A stretch of 64,000 bases of DNA. It comes from Mesorhizobium muleiense (GTDB lineage: Bacteria > Pseudomonadota > Alphaproteobacteria > Rhizobiales > Rhizobiaceae). Positions 44,164 to 52,469 of this stretch are shown one piece after another; within the stretch, counting starts at the first letter, position 1, and each line of letters starts with the position of its first letter. The notes under the pieces were generated by a model. It saw nothing but the letters and a program-made list of their open reading frames with translations, was not told the origin of the DNA and made no database searches. The stretch spans positions 111,091-175,090 of the forward strand of contig NZ_FNEE01000001.1 of NCBI RefSeq assembly GCF_900099905.1, in the 5' to 3' direction. The translations under genes and the position numbers were made by a program.

Positions 44164-44850
44164 TTGATCCGATGCAAAGGCTTTGTCTGCGGCTGCGGGC
44201 ATAGCGGCACCACGCTGATAGCGACGATCCTTGCCTCGCATGCCGATGTCTTTTTGCCATTCGAAGAAACCAACGTGTTTTTCAAATGGACCCCACTTGC
44301 GCTGTATCGCTACTCGAAGCTGAAACAGGCGGCCATTGGGGCGGGCAAGTCGGTGCTGCTTGAAAAGACACCACGTCATATCAGGCGTGTCGACCGGATA
44401 CGACGTCTGGTGCCGGGCGCGAAGTTCGTGATGCCGGTACGCGATGGGCGCGATACCGTTGCTTCGCTGACCAAGCGGCTTGGCGATGCGACCGAGAGCC
44501 TGGATCGCTGGATTTCGGATAACACAATGGTGCTTGCCGAGCGCGGCAGCACGGACGTCCTGATTTACCGCTACGAAGATCTTGTCAATGACCCGGAAGC
44601 GACCATCGAAAAGATCTGCACCTTCCTGGGATTGTCGTTCGACCAGAGTTTGCTCGACTATCATCGGAACCCGCAACGATGGTTCACACTCGATGCGCAA
44701 CCCCAACATGCCGCGCTCCGCAACCAGCAGGTCAACAAGCCGATCTATGATGGCCGCGGCCGCTGGAAGACCGAACTGGGTCAAATGGAATTGAAGGAGC
44801 TTACCGAGGGACGCGGCAAACCGCTGATGCAGGCGTTCGGGTATGTCTAA
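44164..44850 (+). CDS. Sulfotransferase (Sulfotransfer_3 type)
   Basis: A 228-residue cytoplasmic enzyme that transfers sulfate from PAPS. The 5'-PSB loop reads GCGHSGTTLIATILASH, the 3'-phosphate motif VMPVRDGRDTVASL, and the later LIYRYEDLVNDPE completes the family pattern. It begins with a TTG at 44164; no in-frame ATG is available near. Likely target: a sugar of LPS or exopolysaccharide. In rhizobia sulfated LPS influences symbiosis, but no specific role can be claimed here. Confidence 0.8.
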   Translation: MIRCKGFVCGCGHSGTTLIATILASHADVFLPFEETNVFFKWTPLALYRYSKLKQAAIGAGKSVLLEKTPRHIRRVDRIRRLVPGAKFVMPVRDGRDTVASLTKRLGDATESLDRWISDNTMVLAERGSTDVLIYRYEDLVNDPEATIEKICTFLGLSFDQSLLDYHRNPQRWFTLDAQPQHAALRNQQVNKPIYDGRGRWKTELGQMELKELTEGRGKPLMQAFGYV

Positions 44851-44871
44851 GGGTTCCGTCGCGCGGATTGT

Positions 44872-45789
44872 TCACTCTGGAAGCGCGCGCGGATAGCCAA
44901 ACTGATCGAAGTCGCGCTCATAGGCGCGGTAAATGGTATCGGCCAGTTCTGGCGTGAAATAGTCGGCAAGCCTGCGGCGCGAGGAGGTGTGCAGAGGTGG
45001 CATCGCCGCGCGTCGCATTTCCTCGCTTGCACCGACATGATCGAGAACCCGTTCGAAATCTCGTGCAAAAGTCTCGGTTTTGCCGATGAGGTCGAACACA
45101 ACGCCTGGAAGGTCGACGATGTCGCTTTGCCTCTGCCAATGCTTGTCGATGCGCCATGTCGAGGTCGTGCAGGCAAAGGCGACGAAATCAGCAAACGACA
45201 GGCTCTTGTCAGCACCGACAGGCAGCGACGGATCCGCCCTTTCGCGATGGGCCAGATAGACCTCCACCCTGCCATAGCCAGGCACAAGGGGGCGGTCGCG
45301 ATATTGGTCGGCCCAGCACGACAACAGCCTTGCATAGGGATTGCGAACGAAGGTGAACCGCAAGGCTTCGGGACTTGTGGCCATGCGATGGAACTGCACA
45401 ATGCCATGGCGAGGCGCCTGCAAGCTCGACGCTTTTCGGTTGTGCACCTTCCAGTTCTGGTCGCTGCGCCACTCCGACACGGTGTCATTGCCGATCATGG
45501 CTGCAAGGTTGCTGCGAATGCGGCTGCTCGCCGCCTTCGGCGTGGCGAGATACAGGATCTTGAGTTGCGGGACGACGTCGATCAGGTCGTCCGGCAGATA
45601 AGCGGTTTGCATCGCTCTGCGGTAGAAAGCCAGAGCTTCCGGATGCGCCCAGGCTAGAAACGGCTCCTTGACCAGACCGCGGAGATTTCGCAGCCCCGGT
45701 CGCAACGAGCGCTCCAGGCGGCGGACCACGCCGACTTTGCGTTTGCCCGAGACGGTCTTGTCGGCGGGCGAGACATGGCTGGTGGTCAT
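44872..45789 (-). CDS. Sulfotransferase family 2 protein
   Basis: A 305-residue enzyme on the opposite strand. PAPS-binding motifs are KILYLATPKAASSRIRSNLA (5'-PSB) and FTFVRNPYARLLSCW (3'-PB), typical of PF03567-type carbohydrate sulfotransferases; the C-terminus includes YERDFDQFGYP. The start at 45789 has GGCGAGGG eight bases upstream; the frame extends 33 codons further. It converges with the Sulfotransfer_3-type gene at 44164-44850, and is divergent from the GT4 gene. Confidence 0.82.
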   Translation of the reverse strand: MTTSHVSPADKTVSGKRKVGVVRRLERSLRPGLRNLRGLVKEPFLAWAHPEALAFYRRAMQTAYLPDDLIDVVPQLKILYLATPKAASSRIRSNLAAMIGNDTVSEWRSDQNWKVHNRKASSLQAPRHGIVQFHRMATSPEALRFTFVRNPYARLLSCWADQYRDRPLVPGYGRVEVYLAHRERADPSLPVGADKSLSFADFVAFACTTSTWRIDKHWQRQSDIVDLPGVVFDLIGKTETFARDFERVLDHVGASEEMRRAAMPPLHTSSRRRLADYFTPELADTIYRAYERDFDQFGYPRALPE

Positions 45790-45963
45790 CGGCAAAAACC
45801 CTCGCCTTGAAAGCAGTCTACCGTCGTGGCATAGCCGCAACCACGCGGAACTATACGCCAGCGCCCCTATCCAGGACCGGCTTGCCACGCTTAATAGACT
45901 GCGAGCAAAGTCCCGCCAAGTTCGAAAGCTTGATCGGGGTGCAAAAGGGCGTAGCGAGGTCGC

Positions 45964-47133
45964 ATGGATTTGTCACGGCATGATCAACGGGATCAAGCTG
46001 ACCCGAAGAAGCCTATCCTGTTCGTGCGCCAGCGTTACGCGCCCTTTGGCGGAGGCGAGATCATGCTGGAAAACATCATGGCGGCGTTCGCCGCGCGTCA
46101 ACGGCCGGTGGCCGTGCTGTCAGGCGACTGGCCGCGACACGAAGGCATCGAGTTCATCCACTGCGCCGGCCGCCGCTTTCCCCGCTCCCTGCGGGCGACG
46201 TCCTTTGCTCGAGCCGCCTGCCGCAAGATCGCCGAAATGCCGCCGGCCCTGGTGCAGAGCAACGATCGCCTTCCGTGCTGCGACGTCTTCCGGGCCGGGG
46301 AAGGCGTTCATGCCGCCTATCTTGCCGAGCGACGGCGTTTCGAGACGCGGCTTGGCACGGCAGCGATGGCGCTGAGCCCGTTTCACCGCCAGACGCTGCG
46401 CCTCGAGCGCGCGACCTATGGCAGCCCACGGCTTAAAGCGGTGATTGCCATTTCGAAAATGGTGGCGGAGGACATTGTCCGTCACTACGACTATCCGGCC
46501 GAACGCGTGCACCATATTCCCAACGGGGTCGACCTGGAGCGCTTCAACCCTAAGTTGCGCCGACAGCATCGAGCCGTGGTCCGCTCACGGCTTGGCGTCA
46601 ACGATGACAGGCCGGTCGTTCTCTTCGTTGGCTCGGGTTTTGCGCGAAAAGGACTTCTTGCCTTGATGAAGTCTGTCGCAATGCTCGATGGTGAGCCGGA
46701 GTTATGGGTCATTGGCCACGATTCGCGCGCCGATACCTTCCAGCAGGCCGGTGACAGGCTTGGTCTTGGTGCAAGGCTCCGCATGCTGGGACCGCAAAAA
46801 GATACGCTGCCATGGTACGGCGCCGCCGACATTGCGGTGCTGCCTTCCATCTATGATCCATTCGGCACAGTGGTGATCGAAGCCATGGCCAGCGGCTTGC
46901 CCGCCGTCGTCAGCACCGGGTGTGGGGCGCGCGAGCTTGTCGATCGCTTCGAGCCGACGCTTGTTTGCGACGCAGCCAGCGTAAACGACCTCGCCGCCGG
47001 GCTTGCCCGCGCGTTGCAGCTGTCGTCACGGCCTGAGACTGCGGCCAAGGTCAGGGCGGCAGCCGAACACTACGATTTCAACGTCATGATCAGGAGAATG
47101 ATAGCGCTGTACGAAAATCTCGACCTGAAATAA
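45964..47133 (+). CDS. Glycosyltransferase family 4 (WaaG-like)
   Basis: A 389-residue GT-B enzyme. N-terminal glycine loop in RYAPFGGGEIMLENIMAAF, a central IPNGVDLERFNP, and the C-terminal retaining-transferase motif DPFGTVVIEAMASGLPAVVS with the E-x7-E pair. This matches LPS-core glucosyltransferases of the RfaG/WaaG branch. It heads a set of three plus-strand glycosyltransferase genes that look like LPS core or O-antigen assembly. Confidence 0.82.
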   Translation: MDLSRHDQRDQADPKKPILFVRQRYAPFGGGEIMLENIMAAFAARQRPVAVLSGDWPRHEGIEFIHCAGRRFPRSLRATSFARAACRKIAEMPPALVQSNDRLPCCDVFRAGEGVHAAYLAERRRFETRLGTAAMALSPFHRQTLRLERATYGSPRLKAVIAISKMVAEDIVRHYDYPAERVHHIPNGVDLERFNPKLRRQHRAVVRSRLGVNDDRPVVLFVGSGFARKGLLALMKSVAMLDGEPELWVIGHDSRADTFQQAGDRLGLGARLRMLGPQKDTLPWYGAADIAVLPSIYDPFGTVVIEAMASGLPAVVSTGCGARELVDRFEPTLVCDAASVNDLAAGLARALQLSSRPETAAKVRAAAEHYDFNVMIRRMIALYENLDLK

Positions 47134-47240
47134 TTTTCGACATATTTTTTGAATCCGTTAGGATCACCGGAGTGCCAACCGGCCGGGGGACAGTTTCATT
47201 TGAACAACAGTCGCAGTTTTGATGCCGGAACCGTCTGACC

Positions 47241-48056
47241 GTGCCGGCGCTCTCAGTCGTCATAATCAGCCGCAATGAGGAAGCGTGCATTGCACGTTGC
47301 CTTCGCTCGGTACTTTTTGCCGACGAAATCGTCGTCCTCGACAATAACAGTACTGATCAGACCAGGGACATCGCCAGTGGGCTCGGGGCCAAGGTGCTGA
47401 TCACCCTCGATTGGCCGGGCTTCGGCGCGCAAAAAAACCGCGCCCTCGCCGCGGCGACAGGCGATTGGGTCCTTTCGCTTGATGCCGACGAATGGGTCGA
47501 GCCGCCGCTGGCCGCGGAAATCAGGGCCGCAATCGCCAACCCGAAAGGCTGTGACGGCTTCGAAATACCAAGACGATCGCGTTTTTGCGGGCGCATTGTC
47601 CGCCATGGCGGCTGGTCGCCCGATCTGGTGCTTAGGCTTTTCCGTCGCCAGTCCGGCCGCTTCAGCAACGACACCGTGCATGAGAAGGTGGTGGTGAATG
47701 GCAAGGTCTCGCGATTGTCCCATCCCCTGGAGCATGACTCCATCGCCGACCTGGCGGACGCGCATGACAAGATCGGCAGATACGCGCAAGCGTCCGCCGC
47801 GCGGATGCTTGCCGAGGGGAAAAAAAGCTCGATCAGCAAGGCGGTTTTGCGCTCGGTCTGGGCTTATATGAACAGCTATGTCTTCAGGCTGGGGTTTCTG
47901 GACGGTTCGACCGGTGCGATGGTCGCCGCTTATTCGGCCGGCTACACCTATCAGAAATGGGCGCTTGTCGCGTTGGGTGGCACGTCGAGGTGCGCCGAGG
48001 AAAGCCGGGCCGGGGTGAACGGCAAATCCGCGGGTTTCAGAAATCGCCCTGGCTAA
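47241..48056 (+). CDS. Glycosyltransferase family 2 (WaaE/KdtX-like)
   Basis: A 271-residue GT-A enzyme starting with a GTG. VVIISRNEEACIARCLRSV, IVVLDNNSTDQTRDIA and the DxD in LSLDADEWVEPPL are clear, with HGGWSPDLVLRLFRR and VHEKVVV in the acceptor part, as in WaaE-type LPS-core beta-glucosyltransferases. Cytoplasmic face of the inner membrane. It is 107 bases after the GT4 gene. Confidence 0.82.
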   Translation: MPALSVVIISRNEEACIARCLRSVLFADEIVVLDNNSTDQTRDIASGLGAKVLITLDWPGFGAQKNRALAAATGDWVLSLDADEWVEPPLAAEIRAAIANPKGCDGFEIPRRSRFCGRIVRHGGWSPDLVLRLFRRQSGRFSNDTVHEKVVVNGKVSRLSHPLEHDSIADLADAHDKIGRYAQASAARMLAEGKKSSISKAVLRSVWAYMNSYVFRLGFLDGSTGAMVAAYSAGYTYQKWALVALGGTSRCAEESRAGVNGKSAGFRNRPG

Positions 48057-48134
48057 TTTCCGCGCCATTGTTGCCGAGTTGTTGCCAGACAGTTAGTGTG
48101 TGCCCGTTTTGAAATTGGAGCCAAGGTACTGAAT

Positions 48135-48866
48135 ATGACTGATGCGTTTAGGGTATTCGTTGGATGGGACAGCCGTGAGCCGATCGCCTACGACGTGGCG
48201 CGGCACTCTTTGCTCAAAAACGCTTCGGTGCCCGTCTCCGTCATTCCAATCAAGCAGGACGAGCTGCGTGCCCGTGAACTGTATTGGAGGGAGAAAGATC
48301 CGCTCGCGTCAACAGAGTTCACTTATACGCGGTTTCTCACGCCTTTTCTCGCCGACTATACGGGCTGGGCTTTGTTCTGCGATTGCGACTTCCTGTGGCT
48401 CGGTGACGTTGCAGGTCTGCTGGAATACACGAAGTCGAACAAGGCGGTCTATTGTGTCCAGCACGACTACACGCCGAAGGCCACCACCAAGATGGATGGC
48501 GTTGTCCAGACATCCTACCCTCGAAAAAACTGGTCCTCGCTGATGCTGTTCAATTGCGCGCATCCTGCGGTTAAATCGCTTACGCCGGAGGTCGTGAACC
48601 GCGAAAGCGGCGCCTACCTCCACCGAATGCAGTGGGTCGCCGATGAGGATCTGGGCTCGCTGCCGGTAGAGTGGAACTGGCTTGAAGGTTGGAACGAAAA
48701 GCCGGCGCATGGCACGCCCAAGGCGGTCCACTATACAAGTGGCGGTCCGTGGTTTGCCGAGTGGCAGAATGTCGACTATGCGGATCTGTGGATAGCCGAA
48801 CGCGACGAATTCCTGAGCAGTGCCGATCAAGCAGAGGCTGCTCTTTCGCGCTCGGCGAGCCGGTAG
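48135..48866 (+). CDS. GT8-like glycosyltransferase
   Basis: A 243-residue protein. VFVGWDSREPIAYDVARHSL at the start, a DxD-type LFCDCDFLWLGDV near residue 90, and VHYTSGGPWF near the end fit the GT8-like GT-A fold often found beside LPS genes. The start at 48135 gives a compact N-terminus; the frame runs 13 codons further. It completes the LPS-core-like trio. Confidence 0.72.
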   Translation: MTDAFRVFVGWDSREPIAYDVARHSLLKNASVPVSVIPIKQDELRARELYWREKDPLASTEFTYTRFLTPFLADYTGWALFCDCDFLWLGDVAGLLEYTKSNKAVYCVQHDYTPKATTKMDGVVQTSYPRKNWSSLMLFNCAHPAVKSLTPEVVNRESGAYLHRMQWVADEDLGSLPVEWNWLEGWNEKPAHGTPKAVHYTSGGPWFAEWQNVDYADLWIAERDEFLSSADQAEAALSRSASR

Positions 48867-49591
48867 CCCAGCCAAAAAGCCCCAGCGGCTGGCGGTGGCG
48901 ATGCCTAACGCCGCTTGGGGTTCCCGCGCAGACGGCCGGTCTTCGCGCCGTGCTGCGGCACGACCTCGCCGAACACCGGGTTGGGCGCGCTCTTCGCGGG
49001 CGCCGGGACGGCCCGTATCGTTTCGACCAGGGTCGGGCGCTGCTTCGCACAAGCGCCCTCTACATCTGCCCGTCCAGCCATTCCCGCAAATCGCGGTCCT
49101 GCTTGTTTTCGGCAACGGGCAGCGAGGGCCGCGTCCAGACATACCAGATGGCGGCAAGCACCCCGGCAGCCCACGTGCCGGCGAAAACATTCGCAATGAG
49201 GTCGATTGGAACCTCCCAAGCCGGCTAGAACATTAGCACGGCATCATTTAGGAGGGCGACACCAATTAGGAGTAGAGCAGAGCGGGTGGAGCCGTAGGAG
49301 CCTCACCGCCATCCACCGTCTCAACCAGCTATCCCTTGCGAGGTCGCGGCCAAGACGGCGATGAGCAACAGCCATGCGGTCACCTTGAAGACGGCACGTA
49401 GCATTCTTCGTCAATGGCAACGATCGGACGCAACGCTGCTCAACATATCGAGGCGCCGAACAATCCAGTGCGGTTGAAGCGGCCGCTCGCAGCGTCAGAC
49501 ATACCCCCTCTTCAGGGTACGTGGCGAGTGGTCTCTTCGCAGGTGCGAGGCAATCGGGGGCGAAGCTAACGCGAATGGAGTATACCTCGCG
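48867..49591. other. Gene-poor stretch after the LPS genes
   Basis: Apart from the short membrane-like frame at 49060-49206 I see no convincing gene. Several longer frames here are not supported by ribosome binding sites, codon use or recognisable motifs. Confidence 0.4.
49060..49206 (-). CDS. Possible 48-residue single-span membrane protein with non-standard start
   Basis: A short minus-strand frame of 48 codons with a hydrophobic helix (about IANVFAGTWAAGVLAAIWYV) followed by a charged tail ending REWLDGQM. GGGAGG lies five bases before an ATC codon at 49206, but there is no ATG, GTG or TTG in frame before the upstream stop at 49225-49227. Either a rare ATC/ATT start is used, or the gene has lost its start. 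Family not recognised. Confidence 0.35.
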   Translation of the reverse strand: MDLIANVFAGTWAAGVLAAIWYVWTRPSLPVAENKQDRDLREWLDGQM

Positions 49592-49789
49592 CCTGTGTCG
49601 CGGCTGAACCCGGAGATCAAGCGGCGCACCCTGGTCGTTCGCATCTTCCCCAACCCGCAGAGCTGTTTGCGGCTGGTTCGGGCATTGGCGGTGGAGATCC
49701 ACGAGAACTGGCTCGAGGCGACCCGCTACCTCAACATGGATCATCTGCGCGAGCACAAGAAGGAGAACCTGAGGGCACTGGCCGCCTGA
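49592..49789 (+). pseudogene. IS256-type transposase remnant (C-terminal 65 residues)
   Basis: The frame SRLNPEIKRRTLVVRIFPN, LRLVRALAVEIHENWLEATR and YLNMDHLREHKKE matches the C-terminal end of IS256 (mutator) transposases, where '...E.KRRT.VV.IFPN...LRLV.AL' is characteristic. The catalytic DDE part is absent, so it is a fragment. Confidence 0.8.
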
Positions 49790-50453
49790 GACGCGGCCGC
49801 CATGACCGCCGCTCCGCTAAACACGGGGGCTGCGCGGCGGACACGCCAACGTCACCGCTGAATGCCACGCCATTTTTGCAGAACTTGACGCACACAACTA
49901 ATCTCGAACCGGGCCCAGCGCGACCTGCCGGTTTTGTGACGCATCTGGTCTGCGGCGGTTGCACTTGAGTGACCCGGTGTTGCTCGATCTGGCGGAACCC
50001 CGAGGTGCAATCTGCGAGTGAAATCAGAACGTTGCATGGATGGGGTAGCGGCACGTTCCGCCCGATGTTGAACGACCGCCGGTTCGCCCCCGACAACGTC
50101 AGCGCGACCGCAAGTCAGCAGCAATGCCTGGCATTGCGTCGGTAGGGCGAGCCAGTCACGCCGAAAGCCGTAAGCGATCCGGAAGGGTGGCGTGTTCGAA
50201 AGTTGCACGGTGCCACCAATCGCATCGGACCGCCGGAGGCCATGCCATTCGAATGGATGGTGCAGAAAGTCGGTCGAATTCTATGATGAATTCGGGTCGT
50301 ACTGCGCTCGACCAGGCGTGATCCTTGCTTTTTTGTGAGAGTGCAGTGCAACATCACCCAATGGTTGTAGCCCGTGCAGGGTACTCAACACGTCAAAGCT
50401 GGAGTACGTTTTTGCCCAGGGAGGTATCTAGGGGAGGATTGGCGGGGTTTCGA
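49790..50453. other. Gap before the Crp/Fnr gene, nothing recognised
   Basis: About 660 bases between the IS256 fragment and the regulator. No RNA gene, repeat or conserved frame is visible. The first 43 codons of the long frame that opens at 50325 lack a ribosome binding site and are treated as non-coding. Confidence 0.4.
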
Positions 50454-51173
50454 ATGACGTATGCTACAAGCCTTTCATTGAGTGAGAATGAAAACCGTCC
50501 GACGTCAGTCGCAGTCAAAAGCGACGATAAGGCGTATATCAAGGCGCTGGGCTTCGTGCCGAAGCGATATGCGGCGGAAACCGCTATCGTCAATCAGGGT
50601 GAGGACGGCGATCGCGTCTTCATAATCGAGTCTGGCTGGGGTTGCATTTCTCATGACCTTGCCGGTGGACAGCGACAGATTTTGGACTTTGCCCTGAAGG
50701 GCGACATTGTCCTGCCACAGACCTACACGGGCGCTGCTCTTCAGACATTTGTGGCTCAAACCGACCTTGCGGTGCTGGAAGCCTCGGCCAAGACGCTTGC
50801 TCTTGGAGCACCGAAGTCGCCACACATAGCCTCGCTTTTTCTTGAAACGCTCGCGCGCCAGCGAGCGCTTGTTGCCCAACACCTCACCAATATAGGCCGA
50901 CGCAGCGCCCTGGCGCGTACAGCGCACTTGCTGCTCGAACTGAGAGCGCGCTTGGAGCGCGTCGGCGCTGCCAGCCGCACTGGCTTTGCATGCCCTCTCA
51001 CCCAGTACGACCTCGCGGACGCGCTCGGCCTGACGCCGGTCCATGTCAATCGAATGCTGCGGGAATTACGGGAACGCGGTTTTTTGGAGTTCCGCCAAGG
51101 TCATGTCCGCGTGCTGGATCGGCTGGGCGTAACGAAGTTTGCCGAGTTCGACGACAGGTATATCGATGGTTGA
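50454..51173 (+). CDS. Crp/Fnr-family transcriptional regulator
   Basis: A 239-residue protein. A cyclic-nucleotide-like sensor domain is at about 30-150 (VNQGEDGDRVFIIESGWGCI), and a C-terminal winged helix contains PLTQYDLADALGLTPVHVNRM-LRELRERGFL. It lacks the N-terminal cysteine cluster of true Fnr, so oxygen sensing by an iron-sulfur cluster is unlikely. The ATG at 50454 has GCGGGG six bases upstream. It stands alone and may control the exopolysaccharide genes that follow. Confidence 0.82.
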   Translation: MTYATSLSLSENENRPTSVAVKSDDKAYIKALGFVPKRYAAETAIVNQGEDGDRVFIIESGWGCISHDLAGGQRQILDFALKGDIVLPQTYTGAALQTFVAQTDLAVLEASAKTLALGAPKSPHIASLFLETLARQRALVAQHLTNIGRRSALARTAHLLLELRARLERVGAASRTGFACPLTQYDLADALGLTPVHVNRMLRELRERGFLEFRQGHVRVLDRLGVTKFAEFDDRYIDG

Positions 51174-51487
51174 CACTTGTTTTGGCGCACGATGCAAACG
51201 CGGCGCGACGCGCCTTGAAGCCGCACTGGCTATCGGCGACGACGGCTGTCTTTACCGACGGGCTACCCGCGCCTGGCAAACAACGCGCGGTCCAGATCGC
51301 GGTCGGTGTGTTCTCTGGCTAACCCCTCCTAGACCAAATTACTACGGCCAAGTGAAGGGGTAAAAATTTTTTACGTTTTGTTAACCTAAATTAGTGAAGG
51401 CACAGCTTTTAGGCTATAAACATTAGTGACGGGGTAGTGCTGTCCAAGGTGGGGCTTTGGGAAATCCCGCAGTTATAGTGAAGGCGA
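51174..51487. other. AT-rich intergenic region, probable promoter zone
   Basis: The stretch 51360-51420 is notably AT-rich (runs of T and A around 51365-51395) compared with the rest of the window, as expected for promoters of the LuxR-type gene. No frame is supported. Confidence 0.4.
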
Positions 51488-51509
51488 CGCGAACAGAACA
51501 TTGTTCGCG
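51488..51509. promoter_or_regulatory. Perfect inverted repeat upstream of the LuxR-type gene
   Basis: CGCGAACA, six bases, TGTTCGCG: eight-base perfect arms. It lies 74-95 bases upstream of the start of the LuxR-type regulator. Such a site could serve autoregulation by that dimeric regulator or binding by the upstream Crp/Fnr protein, although it does not match the Fnr (TTGAT-N4-ATCAA) or Crp consensus. Confidence 0.55.
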
Positions 51510-51582
51510 GGAAATAGTATTTGCCTGAAGTATATCTCGTACTGGATCTCGAAACGTTGGGTAGAGTTTGGGGAGTAAGTTC

Positions 51583-52353
51583 ATGGTTCCGACAATTCAA
51601 CTGGATAACAAATCACCCGGTGCACTGGAATTCGTATCGCGCAAGGCCGGGAATGGAATACATCTTCATAGACATGGCTTGACCGAATCCTGCCTGGCTC
51701 TGCTGGACGAGCGAGTGCTTGACCGACAATGTCTTGCGCAATGCCTGACCGCCTATGGCATCGGGAAGGAAATCCTGTCGTTCGGTTCGATCGAAGAGTG
51801 GCGGCATCAAGAGAATGCACTGTCGATATCGGCCATTCTGCTGAACGTGGGCAGCCGAAAGGTGACAGATGCAAGGACCGGCAGCGAAATTGCCGATCTT
51901 GTGAATGAGGCCCACCCGGTTCCGGTGGTGATTTTGGCCGATACCGACGATCTGGAGCAGATTCTGAAGGCGTTGAATTATGGCGCAAAAGCCTACATCC
52001 CTTCATCGATCCGGTTCGAGATCTGTGTTGAAGCCGTAAATCTTGTCCTTGCCGGTGGCACATTTGTCCCTGCAAGCAGCGTGCTTGCCCAGCACAAGGC
52101 AATCGACACGACAGTCGAAATGACAAGGCCCATGGCGAGTGTGTTCACGGAGCGGCAAGAAGAGGTCGTCCAGGCTCTCAGGCGTGGGAAGGCGAACAAG
52201 ATAATCGCTCATGAGCTCAACCTCCGCGAGAGCACGGTCAAGGTCCATATCCGCAACATCATGAAGAAGCTGAAGGCGACGAACAGGACGGAGGTCGTCT
52301 ACAAGCTCAATGAGATGTTTCCTGGCGCCCACCTGTTGGGCCGATCGAGCTAA
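51583..52353 (+). CDS. LuxR/NarL-type regulator with degenerate receiver domain
   Basis: A 256-residue protein. The C-terminal LuxR helix-turn-helix is clear (FTERQEEVVQALRRGKANKI, then LNLRESTVKVHIRNIMKKL). The N-terminal 150 residues follow the receiver fold (for example PVPVVILADTDD, ALNYGAKAYIP), but where the phosphorylated Asp should be the sequence reads SAILLNVGSR, so an Asn stands there. It probably works without phosphorylation. GGGGAG precedes the ATG at 51583. Just upstream of ExoP/ExoY-like genes, it may regulate them. Confidence 0.8.
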   Translation: MVPTIQLDNKSPGALEFVSRKAGNGIHLHRHGLTESCLALLDERVLDRQCLAQCLTAYGIGKEILSFGSIEEWRHQENALSISAILLNVGSRKVTDARTGSEIADLVNEAHPVPVVILADTDDLEQILKALNYGAKAYIPSSIRFEICVEAVNLVLAGGTFVPASSVLAQHKAIDTTVEMTRPMASVFTERQEEVVQALRRGKANKIIAHELNLRESTVKVHIRNIMKKLKATNRTEVVYKLNEMFPGAHLLGRSS

Positions 52354-52469
52354 ACGGTTGTCATCATAACAGTGGCGCGGCTGCATGCTCGAACCGGGAC
52401 CCATCGGTGGCGATGCTGCTCGACCGTTGCAGTTCGCCGCTCTTTTTGTTGCAGATATGGATTGAAGCC

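Noticed and set aside
50454..51173. Oxygen-sensing Fnr/FixK-type function for the Crp/Fnr protein
   Set aside because: The N-terminal cysteine cluster is missing and no Fnr box (TTGAT-N4-ATCAA) was found near the gene.
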